A DNA stretch of 18,582 nucleotides, taken from assembly GCA_003024985.2 (NCBI GenBank), contig PXIH01S0017599.1. One strand, given 5' to 3'. The translations under genes and the position numbers were made by a program. Shown here piece by piece: positions 7,801 to 17,291 of the stretch; the stretch's first letter is position 1; each line of letters opens with the position of its first letter. The notes below the pieces were generated by a model. That model was not told the DNA's origin. It ran no database searches and worked only from the letters and a program-made list of their open reading frames with translations. The DNA comes from Euperipatoides rowelli (Eukaryota; Onychophora; Udeonychophora; Euonychophora; Peripatopsidae).

Positions 7801-9241
7801 CCTCTGAGTTTTTCAATATGTTTGAGTTGAATTGGGAAGTTGAATGTTTTTTTTTTTTGTTTAGATTTGCTCTCTATTCGACTTTATTAATGTGGTAACA
7901 AGTCTTTTATTAGACTTATACTACGGTAGGCTAATTATCTAAATCTAAAAAACCTAAATCTAAAAACAACTGTCAACTTCACATTGACCATTACACAAAA
8001 ACATCAAAACTTACCTACAATTCACTCGATGCAATCACATGATATAACACTAATGTATGGATTCCAGACCTACCATTGTCACACAGCCTGTTTGACACTC
8101 TACTAACCTTAACGGCTTAACCGTACACTGACGGTGCTCCAACACAAATATAATAGCAAATTAAGGGATCTCAAACTTTAACCACACACTGACCCTAACT
8201 TCAACTTAAATATTAAAGCATAAAACAGCCAATCAAGGGTCGGCTTGCAGATAGAATGCAAGAGGATCTCCGATTGCCTTTTTTTTTGTGCTGAATGACA
8301 ATGATAGGCCTGAGATCCAGAAGCTAGTTGATATACTGTAACTAAACACTAATTTACATGGCCCATCATGTTAACAATAATAATAATGTTAATTATTTGT
8401 CTTTTCATACAGCAGGCCAAATTTATAAAAACGATTCAAATTCCTGTCAGTTCAGAAATTAGTCCAAAACAAAGCATCTAAAGTTAATATTGTACTACAT
8501 TAAGTGCCGTTAAATTCAAATACAAATAAAAGGACCTTGTAGACTACTTTAACACTTCATGAATGAATTTAGTTCAAATCGATGATTTTGTCAATAGAAC
8601 TTTCAAATAGCTGTTTAATTAGATTAAAAACGTTTTGTGTAAAACGTTTAAAAAAAAAAACTGTGATTAATAATAGATAAGATCTATGAAAAAAAGCAAT
8701 TAAAAACTAAGATCTGTAGGAGATCAGCGTCTCATTAGAAACAAAGGCAATCAAATAGAACTAATAGATTTAAATGACTTTTTTTTTTTTACTGGCAAAA
8801 TTACTTTTACCAACTATTGCAAAATAAATTACATAATCTAACGGACATTATTCATAATTAATTGATATTTTTTGCAACTGCTAGCCGCATGCAATATATA
8901 AAAAAAAAATCAAATATTTAAAGAGTTTATTTTATTAATTAAAATTATGCATGAGATTCCAATTATAGTAATTAATCTCATACAACCCAATAAATTGTCC
9001 AATTATTAATAAATCAAAATATACCGTACATTGTTGGCTAGAATTACTTTAAATTTCTTCTTCCAAGGTCACATGATAAAGCATAAATCAATGCATAAAA
9101 TTATTCCCTGTTATTTTGTATATTATTAAATCTACCCTATAAGCTATTTGTTATTTTTTTTTTAATTTGTGGTATTTTAATTCAAACATGTGCACTTAAT
9201 TATTTATTCTGTTTAAAATCTTTGTATGAAGAATTGATTGA
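7801..9241. other. AT-rich non-coding DNA
   Basis: No gene or RNA is recognisable. Poly-T tracts occur near 7850, 8280 and 8780. A short inverted repeat ATGAGATT/AATCTCAT lies near 8951-8981. At 8174-8200 there is one copy of a dispersed motif, AACTTTAACC-ACACACTGACCCTAA, that recurs at 12313 and 17426. Confidence 0.6.
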
Positions 9242-9730
9242 GATAAGGGCTCATCTACATATTTTTTCAAAATCCACTTTTTGTCATATTTCCCCTTTTT
9301 GGAAGAGGGTTTATCTCTGTACAATGTATGGGACCTGTATTATAGCTTTTTTCTCTAGTGCCTTTATCCAATAAAATGAACTGTGGTTAAAGATTTTTGA
9401 TAAGAGCTTATGTGCTGTAGCCTACATGTCCCAGCAAATATCATATTAAGCATTGTTCTTGGATAAGGTCTCATCTTCATAAGCAAAGCCCTTAGTCACT
9501 AAATGATTAACTTATGGTCATAGCCTACTACTTTTGTCATTAGTAACGAGCTTGTGTCATTCTCCTTGTGTCCATGTAGGTTAAAGCCTAAAGGTAATGG
9601 AAAATTGAATTGAGAACTTTATCACAGCAATATGAGCCAAACAAAATATCACTAAAGCCTTATTTTTTTTGATAAGGGCTCATGTACATCAAAATTAGTC
9701 ACTATTTCTTGGATAAGGGCTCATCTCCAT
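9242..9730 (+). repeat. Dispersed GATAAGGGCTCATCTNCAT repeats
   Basis: Five copies of a roughly 20-bp motif lie on the plus strand at 9242, 9399, 9461, 9671 and 9711, most preceded by TTG or TTTTTTG. A possible inverted copy (GACCTTATCCAAAG) lies near 10166. Spacing is irregular (157, 62, 210 and 40 bp), so it is not a simple tandem array. The sequence between copies is not clearly related. Confidence 0.7.
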
Positions 9731-10694
9731 TGTTTTTTGTAAAACTATTTTATTTTGACTTATTGGCTTCAAATGCTTTGCTCCTGGGTTTCTAATGCTT
9801 CTGTCAGTAGTACACAATTTTTCATCAACAGCTGTCTATTTTTAGATTTCCACTTAAAAACTGAAAGGCCAAAGTCCCGTCCCATTACCGTGTTTTTAGC
9901 ACCTGCACATATATTTGTCTTTAGGGAAAGGGCTGACGGAAGTGATGTCAAAATTATCGAAATCGATAGGTTTGGGGTATAGTAGATTTCACACATAGGT
10001 GGAGTTAGGGTTCAGGGTAAAGGTAAGGTTAGGACTGTAAATTAAAAAAAAATAAGGCTGCCACCCATCTTGATCATGTGACTGAATGGGATTTAGGCTT
10101 TCCAGTTTCTAGGAGATCATATAGATCACAAATCAGTTCTATAAAATTTTGAAAATGTGGAGATTAGACCTTATCCAAAGCAATCCTTTGTATGATGGTA
10201 GAATATGTAATCCCTTAAAATAAATTTCCCTAGTAATGGTTGTTTTCTATTAATTTATTATTATTTTTTTTCTTGTTCTCTAACTAAATAATTTATTAAT
10301 ATAAAAATTTTAAAATTATATTAAATAGTCCTATATTAAAATAATTAATTTTGTCCGTTTAAGTTGTTTTACAGAATTTACATGTTAGGTGGGCTATTAA
10401 AATACCAATCTATATGAAACTCTATAGAAAGAATCCACCACTAGTGACTCAAATAAGTTTAAAAAATGCATTTCCCACTGTTCCTGGAGTAATTGGAGCT
10501 ACAAAGTTTTCTATACAGTTGGCCAGCAATGGCAGCAAACGTTGGAGTCCTTTTATCCTAAAATGAATCGCTTATTTCAGAAACCTCCTATCTCCAAAAA
10601 TCCATATTTTGAGAAAAAAAAAACATAGGCCTAAATTAAATAGAACACTTTTCAAATACTGTTAAGGAGTTATCAACAATTCTGTTTATTTTGT
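9731..10694. other. Non-coding DNA without recognisable gene
   Basis: Overlapping frames on both strands near 9755-9996 are short and match nothing I know. A TTAGGG-like stretch (GTTAGGGTTCAGGG, GGTAAGGTTAGG) lies at about 10005-10034. Otherwise the DNA is AT-rich. Confidence 0.55.
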
Positions 10695-10782
10695 CCCATC
10701 CCCCTCCCCCCCCCCCAAAAAAAAAAAAAAAAAAAACATCAAATCTGACCAGAAGTCAACAAAATCTTCATGCAACCATCCC

Positions 10783-10813
<31 letters not shown>

Positions 10814-10816
10814 CAT
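10695..10816 (+). repeat. Duplicated poly-C/poly-A tract
   Basis: CCATCCCCCTC followed by a C run, then about 18-21 A, then ACAT occurs twice, starting at 10696 and 10776, 80 bp apart. The open frame spanning it is composed of proline and lysine runs and is not a gene. Confidence 0.85.
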
Positions 10817-11812
10817 TTCTTCACAAGTCTCAGAACTGCTAAGGTAATTTTAATATGGGTATTATTCTTTTGAGGTAAAAAAAAAAGTAAAAGTCATATT
10901 AAAATAAAGTGATTTATTTTTGTAAATTAAACTATGATAATTTTAGTTATAAATGCTAATTAAAATAAAATAAAATAAAACCATAAAACAAATTTAAAGA
11001 ATAACATTTTAAATGTTCTTAAAGTGCCTTGAACTGTAAAACTGGTTTAAAATCCATTTGTGCTGTATCATGTGACCAATGACTACATTTACCCTTTAAT
11101 ATATAGCGTCTTTCTTTACATCTGGCGGTTCTTTTGTGCCAAAGCATGAAACCAAGGATGACAGGTATTTTTTAATAAATAGCGACTTCCTTTGTACTGT
11201 ATAATAAAAACCTTGGACTATTTATTAGGTGGAAGGTGTAATGACATCTTCTTTTGTGTCGTAAGGGTGGGTTCCTTTGTGCCGTATTACGTGAATAATT
11301 AGCAACTTTTTTTGCTGATAATAGATAAGATTAGAAAGTTAGGGGAGGGTGTAATGTGGTTAAATGCTGCAATCAGATTGGATGGCGGCTTGCTTTATGT
11401 TGTTTGTACCAGCTATTTACACCTACTACCATGCCTAGATATTTTTGAAAAAAAAATTAGAGTTATGTGGAATTATATTACAGTGAGGTGTAAGGAATTC
11501 TTATTGAAATAAAATGGAGAACAGCAATAATGGTACCGGTACTCCAAAATGGATCAAAATGAATTTTTTTAAAAGATATATTCACTTTTTTTTACACACT
11601 GTAGCTATATAATAAATCATACATTAATACACTATAAGAACAGCAACAACTAAAAAAACATTCAACACAAATTTTATTTTACAGATACATTGCGATTCGA
11701 TCTCAGAGCATATTATAATCACTTTTTTTATACCTTTGTGAAACTGCTTGACCATCGTCCTGAAGGACTCAAATTGAAGCTTTAATGTCTGTTTTTTTGT
11801 TTTTTAGTTTTA
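10817..11812. other. AT-rich DNA with degenerate ~75-bp repeats
   Basis: No gene is recognisable. Between about 11057 and 11300 a diverged unit recurs: TTAATATATAGCGTCTTTC at 11096 matches TTAATAAATAGCGACTTCC at 11172, and variants of TTTGTGCCGTATNATGTGA occur near 11059, 11134, 11192 and 11272. Divergence is high. Confidence 0.5.
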
Positions 11813-12160
11813 CAGGAATACCTCACTAATATGGTGGTTAGGTTTCATACACCCACCGTAAAGTCAATATTGCCATGAAGTGAATCACAGGCTTTTTCCC
11901 CCCTTCCCAGTACCTATTTAGGTGATCTTTTCCCAAGAGGATCAGTCACAATACGTTTACAGTAAACTATCATAATGCCTACTGTATCTAATGTGTAATA
12001 GCGCTAGGTTAGAAAAATTGATGCCAAAAATAATAAAAGGCTTGTACTGTATAATAACAATGAAAATAATATTTTTACATTGAAAAAAATAATAAAAGAA
12101 TGAAAATAAGGTATTAATTGAAAATGACGAGCGCCGTATTAGAAAAGTGAGATATTGCTG
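11813..12160. mobile_element. MITE with pogo/Tigger-like ends (348 bp)
   Basis: The left end reads CAGGAATACCTCACT. The reverse complement of the right end reads CAGCAATATCTCACT, 13 of 15 identical. After a gap of a few bases both continue AATAYGGYG. TA flanks both sides (11811-11812 and 12161-12162), the target duplication made by Tc1/mariner/pogo transposases. CAG plus an AATACCTC-type start resembles Tigger/pogo ends. There is no coding capacity, so it would have moved by a transposase supplied elsewhere. The superfamily is inferred from ends and TA only. Confidence 0.72.
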
Positions 12161-12162
12161 TA

Positions 12163-12918
12163 TTTAGGCTTACTGTTCTTAGTTTGCTTTTATGAAATTT
12201 ATTTCTTCTTTTTGCTAAGTTATTAAACTTGACAAGAGTTTAGTTTATGTATCTCCCAAGATGGCCACCATCTAGATGTTTATTATTGATATGATTTTAG
12301 CAAACATTCTCTAAACTTAACAACACACTGACCCTAATTCAGATATGAATATCATATTAAGTACAAACCCTAAGTCAATAGAAGTATCACATTATGCTCC
12401 AACTCTACAACAATAAGCCAAACATTTAAAATTATGAGCTTCAGAACTTTATAATTTGACTTTTATGTTTGTACATAAACTTTTAAAATTTTATTTATCC
12501 TTTAAACCAATTATTTTATATTTTGGAAAATATTGTAAATGTTTCTACATCCTTGATTGGGCTAAGAGGCATATAGTTTGAAATTGTAATTCATTTTATC
12601 TATTCCAAATATTCACATTATGGGCCCAATTTGTTTGCTCATTCTGAATATATTGTACCTTATTGATATTTTAAGTTTAATAAACCCAAAATAATAATAA
12701 TAATAATAAAAATTATTGATACAATACATCTGCTAGATGATGGCCATTTTGGTGGATCCGTAAATTGAACTCCTGCCTTAAACTTGACTGCATAATTTGA
12801 TCTTAAGCCAAAATAATGAAAAAAGCTATTTTATAATAATATCCAATAATACAAAACTTGATAATCTATAAAATTTATTTACTGATCCCATTTTTATTTT
12901 ATAGGCTATGTGGCAGTT
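12163..12918. other. AT-rich non-coding DNA
   Basis: No gene seen. It contains a copy of the dispersed CACACTGACCCTAA motif at 12313-12339 and an (AAT)n microsatellite at 12690-12710. AGATGGCCACCATCT near 12259 is a short palindrome. Only an isolated CpG or two occur, unlike the next block. Confidence 0.6.
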
Positions 12919-13029
12919 TTCGGTAGTAACGATCTTCCGACTAGGTAGCAAGCTAGGAGAGACTACAGGAGGCCTTAAAACATTATCTTTCTCGCAAGGT
13001 ATTCTCCCTCGCGGGAAAAGACCGCCTGA
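12919..13029 (+). promoter_or_regulatory. Candidate CpG-rich promoter / 5' UTR
   Basis: CpG is nearly absent around this place (I see none from 13198 to about 13945), yet 12919-13199 has 13. That contrast fits an unmethylated promoter and first exon. The upstream part contains TTTCCCGC on the minus strand (13011-13018), the E2F consensus. No TATA box is convincing. The start of transcription cannot be placed. Confidence 0.45.
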
Positions 13030-13207
13030 ATGAAAGTAAAGGCAATGTCCAATCACCTTCTGGGTGCTGGGATCGCATTGACGGGCGTGCTCGTCTTATC
13101 AATTGGACTTATTTTTGGTGTAGAGTTTCCCAAGCTAGTCACTTCCCACTGTCTAGTCAACATGTGTATTTCTACAACGGACCATCCACAATATCTCGAA
13201 TGGGCAA
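13030..13207 (+). CDS. Candidate first coding exon, CD36/SCARB-type receptor
   Basis: The ATG at 13030 follows an in-frame TGA at 13027, so it is the first possible start. A second ATG lies five codons on. The product has a short basic N-terminal tail, a hydrophobic segment at about residues 10-32 (LLGAGIALTGVLVLSIGLIFG), then FPKLV, CLVNMCI and EW near the end. Class B scavenger receptors begin the same way: short tail, signal-anchor helix, then a P-x-L-V/I turn, a VLKNVRI-like strand and a Trp. GT at 13208 could be the splice donor (CAA/GTAATA), giving 59 codons and a phase 1 intron. Without it the frame stops at 13219. No second exon is visible. The match is short, so an unrelated single-pass protein or a dead exon remains possible. 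Confidence 0.42.
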
Positions 13208-13319
13208 GTAATATAGATTAAACAATTTACTTTAAGTTTACATTAATTAGTTTTTTAAGTATTAGACTATCCATTTCATCTAATCTGCTAGTAAAGTTGT
13301 CTTCATCAGCTCATAATTT

Positions 13320-13830
13320 TAAAATTTGCTCTCCCAAGACAAGAAATATGGCCCATGAACATCAGAAAAGTATTAAATTTGGTTAATTTTTCCATTCCAA
13401 AATATTGTATTTTGGCCAAATCTATTCTCTGGAATATGGAAGATGGTCCTCTTTAACTACCAAAATGAACTCTAAAAATTTGGGAATTTTCTCATTTTAA
13501 GTTTGGTTCATTTTCACTCTAAAAAATATTACATTTTTGAACAATTTTATACTCCCAAAGCATATTAAGTTTAGCCCTCAATGAGGGCCAAACTTAATAT
13601 GCTTTGGGAGTATAAAATTGTTCAAAAATGTACTCCAAATAACTCTGAAATATTAAATTTTGACCTATACTGCACTCTCAAAATATTGAGTTTGACTACT
13701 TTGAAATTACAAAGCATAGAATTTGTTTGAGTTGGCACAATCAAGTATGGGATTTGTCCCTCAATATACTTCTATATTAATTTTATTCAGTTTGAGTTAC
13801 TTTGCTCTCCCAGAATATTGATATAGCTTA
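13320..13830 (+). repeat. Degenerate ACTCTNAAATATTAAATTT repeats
   Basis: Variants of (A)CTC(T/C)(C)(A)AA-ATATT(A/G)A-TTTG recur, for example near 13324, 13396, 13516, 13551, 13641, 13674 and 13804. Neighbouring pairs are 33-35 bp apart, others are farther. The array is diverged and is interrupted by the long palindrome at 13531-13631, which contains two of the units. Confidence 0.5.
13531..13631. repeat. 101-bp near-perfect palindrome
   Basis: The left arm 13531-13579 and right arm 13583-13631 are 49 bp each and are reverse complements with a single mismatch, separated by AAT. The mismatch (T against C, in GCTAAAC/GCCAAAC) would still allow a G-U pair in RNA. Confidence 0.95.
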
Positions 13831-13969
13831 GTAGTGGACTTAAGGTAAAGGCCTAGCAAGGGTGTATATAGATTATTTTTTTGGGGGGTGGGGTGGGACC
13901 ATATTCATTCATCAGATTAGTAGGATATAGTTTCCTAGTAGGCCTATCCGGAGTTTTTAAAACAAAATT

Positions 13970-14018
13970 ATTTTATCGCTCTAAATATAGTTGATCACCA
14001 TATTTAGAGCGTTAAAAT
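13970..14018. repeat. Palindrome around GATC loop
   Basis: Arms 13970-13988 and 14000-14018 are reverse complements except for one base; the inner 12 (CGCTCTAAATAT/ATATTTAGAGCG) are perfect. The loop holds TTGATCACC, and TTGATCACAGG follows shortly after. Confidence 0.9.
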
Positions 14019-14053
14019 TATTTCGTTGATCACAGGTATAGTGCGCATCCAGG

Positions 14054-14061
14054 TATAAATA
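14054..14061 (+). promoter_or_regulatory. TATA box candidate
   Basis: GGTATAAATAAGG is a strong TATA match. It is followed 30-60 bases downstream by CAGCTCACTGACAGTCACTC and an AGC-rich stretch, as in many LTR R regions. No open frame of length follows, so it may be the promoter of a solo LTR or chance. Confidence 0.35.
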
Positions 14062-14314
14062 AGGCCCTAATGAAATCACTGTAGTAAGTGCACCATATAT
14101 TCAGCTCACTGACAGTCACTCACTAGCAGCAGTAGCAGCCTATTCTCTATTGCCTTGTATGGCAACTATGAGCGCTACAGTACTGTGCCAGTGTAAACAT
14201 ATTAAGAGGTAGATTTAACAACCTTGTATTTATCTTATTTTTTATTCCATTTTTTTTATTTTTATGAAACTTGTACTTGTAAAATTAATTAAATTCTACC
14301 AACACATTTAATTT

Positions 14315-14350
14315 GGGGGGGGGGGCAGGGCCCTCTTGCCCCCCCCCCCC
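14315..14350. repeat. G11/C12 hairpin
   Basis: Eleven G at 14315-14325 face twelve C at 14339-14350, with CAGGGCCCTCTTG between. The centre GGGCCC is itself a palindrome. The run lengths may vary between reads. Confidence 0.85.
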
Positions 14351-14372
14351 TAAAAATACACCCTTGAGGCCC

Positions 14373-15049
14373 AGTCGGTCAACTAATGAAGGGCATGCAA
14401 ACGCAAAGAAGGGCCCAATTAGACATTTTTATCAGGCCATCCTACAATCAAAGTAAAGCATATTATGAAGCTGTGAGGGTGTGGGAGGGGGCTCACTTCC
14501 TCCTACAAGTTTAAAGAAAAATATTAAAAATAGATTTATAGGTTTTAAAGTATAGTTTGATTCAAATTTTTAACATTTAACTCGATTCAAATTTATTAAT
14601 TTGAATTTTTTAAAAATAGTTTTATTATTCTAAAAATTACAATAGTGTTTTGAAAATGTAAAAAAAAAATGGGATAGACAATCTTTAAACTGTGATTGGA
14701 ATGTAAATAGAAATACAATTTCAAGAAGTTGTTTTGTTTTAAAATAGTAAATTGGATCATAAATTAAAAACACTTTATTTATTTAGTTTTAAGTCATAAA
14801 AACAACTTGATGGAAGGATGGCTATAAGCCATCTCAGTTTTAAAAATAAAAATATGGCTGTTCAATCAGTGGGGGCCTGGTCAGCATTTGCCGACTTGCC
14901 CAGGTGTTAAATCCGCCAGTGATCCAGCTGTCAAATAAATTATTTTTCTCTCAGAGATCATACCATTCAGAAAATAAAATTTACATTAATTTTCTCAAGG
15001 GTATAACATCCAGTATACCTACATACATAGAGAGGATACTGTAAATAGA
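14373..15049. other. AT-rich non-coding DNA
   Basis: No gene is recognisable. A stretch near 14870-14935 (GGGGGCCTGGTCAGC, TTAAATCCGCCAGTGATCC) is more GC-rich than its surroundings and resembles a repeat boundary, but I cannot name it. Confidence 0.5.
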
Positions 15050-15698
15050 CCATATGATAAAATTAATGTAGCCTGGGAATTAATGGAATGGCCAGAAAAG
15101 CAAAAGAAAAAAATGCTTATGAGACCCCAAAAGCCTTGTTGACCCACACAGGTGGTATTGAACATTACCCTATAAAATGTCATTATTGCACAAAATATGG
15201 CCAAAATTTCCGAATGGTAGAAAAAAAAAATTTGACATGAAAAAAAAAAAAATCTTTAAGGGGAAAAATATTATTAAATGATGCTGAGCATGCAACCACT
15301 ACATTCAGTAAAGTGACCACTACGACCAAAAAAGCAATTCCTGGTACCTCGACAGTAGTGCCACCTCACATATGTGCCATGACAGAAGCCTATTCACCGA
15401 ATTTAGTTAAATGTCAGATGCTTACATAAAACTAGCTGTGAATAAAAATGCAAATATCGTTGGGAAGGGGGCTGTCAAAATTTCAGTTCAATCCAAAAAC
15501 AAAATAGAAGATATTAGACTACAGGAAGTGCTTTGCTTATCCGAATTAAAAAACAGCCTGATATCCGTTTCCAAAGCCACAAACAACAACACTGTAATTT
15601 TCAAACAAAATGATGCAAGAATAATGGACTCCAAAGGAGAAACCTTATTATGTGCAAAAAAGAAAGGGAAATTGGTACTACACCGAAACAATCCCTGA
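15050..15698 (+). pseudogene. copia-2 nucleocapsid and protease
   Basis: The knuckle reads KCHYCTKYGQNFRMV from 15175. The expected H is Q and the last C is V, so two of four zinc ligands are gone. EHATTTFSKVTTTT follows, a linker common in this clade. The protease motif is WYLDSSATSHMC, with DSSA at 15351-15362 where DSGA is expected (GGT to AGT). An in-frame TAA at 15408 interrupts it. The frame resumes at 15411 with the usual body: KISVQSKNKIEDIRLQEV, LCLSELKNSLISVSKA and GKLVLHR. Upstream gag is too decayed to delimit. Confidence 0.88.
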
Positions 15699-15725
15699 AG
15701 CAGCTTCCCTCGTAACAGAGTTTGA

Positions 15726-16510
15726 ATGTGGCATCAAAGGTACGGACACCTAAACCAACATGACTTAAAAAGGCTCCATGAACTGAAAATGGTAAGGGGG
15801 ATTGATGTTCAACCCCGGCACCCCAAAATACGATTGCAAAGTATACATACAAAGCAAACTAAGTGCCTTCCCACTTCCAAAAGCATCAAAATATCAAAGT
15901 ACACACCCACTCAACATAGTACATTCTGACATTTGCGGACCAATGCATGTAAAATCTGTAGGCGGATCAATCTATTTCCTAACGTTTATTGACGATATGT
16001 CCAAATGCATACAAGTGTACTTCTTAAAGTCAAAATCTGAGGTCAAAGATACATTCATAAAGTACAAAGCACTGTTCGAAAACAAATTAAACTCAAAAAT
16101 CATAATTCTATGAACAGATAATGGCCTTGAGTATCTAAGTAAAGAATTCAATGACTACTTGGATAAGTACAGAATAAAAAGGCAAAGAACCACCACGTAC
16201 ACACCACAACAAAACGGCAGTATGGAAAGAATGAATAGAACATTGGTTGAAATGGCTAGATGTCTTTTACTGCAATCAAGTCTCCCACACACTTTTTTGG
16301 TCCGAAGCAATAAACGCAGCCGCATATTTACAAAATAGAAGCCCCACAAAAAGCTTGATAAACCAAACACCATACGAAGCATTGCTTGGACCAAAACCTT
16401 GCGTAAGTCACTTACGAACATTTGGCCAAAAGGCATACTACTTAAATAAAAGACACAAAAGAATAAATTTGAACCAAGGTCTTATAAATGTACATTTATT
16501 GCTACTCAGA
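15726..16510 (+). pseudogene. copia-2 integrase
   Basis: MWHQRYGHLNQHDLKRLHEL is the zinc-binding pre-integrase segment. A frameshift near 15810 leads to the 15802 frame with HSDICGPM (first Asp 15928-15930). The second Asp is at 16117 in TDNGLEY and the Glu at 16225 in NGSMERMNRTL, 35 residues apart, so the DD35E triad is complete and in one frame. That frame is broken only by TGA at 16111, where the family has Arg; CGA to TGA is the expected CpG decay. A second frameshift at the T run near 16293 leads to FWSEAINAAAYLQNRSP and VSHLRTFGQKAYY. More shifts follow near 16475 and 16505. Confidence 0.92.
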
Positions 16511-17089
16511 AGAGTCTAAGGTGTACAGGCTCTGAGTTTCTTATGCGCAAAAAACAGTAGTAAGCCGTGATGTCAAATTCATTGATGAGTTCGAAAATTC
16601 TGGAAATTATGACACAGCTCCAGATGACTTTTGAACTAAAACGCCCATTTCCAATGATGATCAAGAAAGGGGGGGGGGGGGCAACCACCACACACGATGA
16701 AAAATCGTCAAGCTCTCCCGTTCAACACCCAAAATCAGTTACTTCAATTCAAGATGTACAAACCAAAAGAAGTCAAGGAAGATCAAAAAAAATTAGAACC
16801 GGACAGCCAGGAAGACCCAAAAGGTGTACTAATCATGAAGAAGCTCAAGTCTCTATGAAGCCACTCCAACTGTCAATGAAGTGCTTAACAGCCCTTCAGC
16901 ACCAGACTGGTGAGAAGCTATGCGTACTGAGTTTGATGCACTAATCCAGAATATCCAGAAAATAAAACTGTCATTGGATGCCATTGGGTACTAAGAAAAA
17001 AATACAAAGCAGATGGCACCATAGAGAAACACATAGCTAGATTAGTGGCAAAAGGCTATACACATGTTCCGGAAGAAGATTTTACTGAG
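16511..17089 (+). pseudogene. copia-2 integrase tail, linker and RT start, truncated
   Basis: VVSRDVKFIDEFENSGNYD at about 16555-16610 is the end of the copia integrase C-terminal segment. A hydrophilic linker follows; it contains a run of 13 G at 16669-16681 and a basic part (GRSKKIRTGQPGRPK). RT begins VLNSPSAPDW-stop-EAMRTEFDALI, then jumps to ENKTVIGCHWVLRKKYKADG, losing the usual NxTWxLV segment, and continues IARLVAKGYTHVPEEDF. It ends there; palm and thumb are absent. Confidence 0.88.
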
Positions 17090-17285
17090 AAACACAGTGA
17101 GTCACAACATTTGAGAAACACTGGAGACACAACATTTGAGAAGCACTAGAGTAACAGTAACAACATTTGAGAAGCATAGAAGTCACAACATTTGAGAAGC
17201 AATGAAGTCACAACATTTGAGAAGCATAGGAGTCGCAACATTTGAGAAGCACTGGAGTCACAACGTTTGAGAAGCACTGGTCTAG
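17090..17285 (+). repeat. 25-bp minisatellite, about 7.5 copies
   Basis: The unit is close to AAGCACTGGAGTCACAACAT followed by TTGAG. Copies start at 17090, 17116, 17141, 17172, 17197, 17222 and 17247, with a partial one at 17272. Lengths are 26, 25, 31, 25, 25, 25 and 25; the 31-bp copy has a 6-bp gain (AGTAAC). The array begins in the codons after the last recognisable copia-2 RT residues. Confidence 0.95.
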
Positions 17286-17291
17286 ATGACT

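Larger units (their letters stand above)
13845..14372. mobile_element. Possible element bounded by opposed G-rich ends
   Basis: At 13845-13890 the sequence reads AAGGCCTAGCAAGGGTGTAT, an AT stretch and then TTTTTTTGGGGGG. At 14339-14372 the reverse complement reads GGGCCTCAAGGGTGTA, then TTTTTAGGGGGG. The ends are thus inverted and about 500 bp apart. They could be terminal repeats of a small DNA element or two independent insertions in opposite directions. No target duplication is evident. Confidence 0.35.
15050..17089 (+). mobile_element. Defective Ty1/copia retrotransposon (copia-2), internal part
   Basis: In order on the plus strand: nucleocapsid knuckle, protease, pre-integrase, integrase and the start of RT. 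Integrase before RT marks Ty1/copia. The sequence differs from copia-1 (for example HSDICGPM against YSDVGEIP), so it is another family. No LTR is seen. The left edge is inside gag, and the right edge is inside RT exactly where a 25-bp minisatellite starts. It lies on the strand opposite to copia-1. Confidence 0.93.

Noticed and set aside
9755-9996. Opposed frames of 75 codons on both strands
   Set aside because: Short, overlapping each other, no motif or composition signal for coding.
10691-10873. Open frame with Pro and Lys runs
   Set aside because: Translation of the poly-C/poly-A tracts.
12826-13056. Minus-strand frame of 76 codons over the CpG-rich block
   Set aside because: No recognisable domain. 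The plus-strand frame has a sensible start, helix and splice site.
17090-17285. CRISPR-like array
   Set aside because: The 25-bp units are contiguous with no spacers, so it is a minisatellite.
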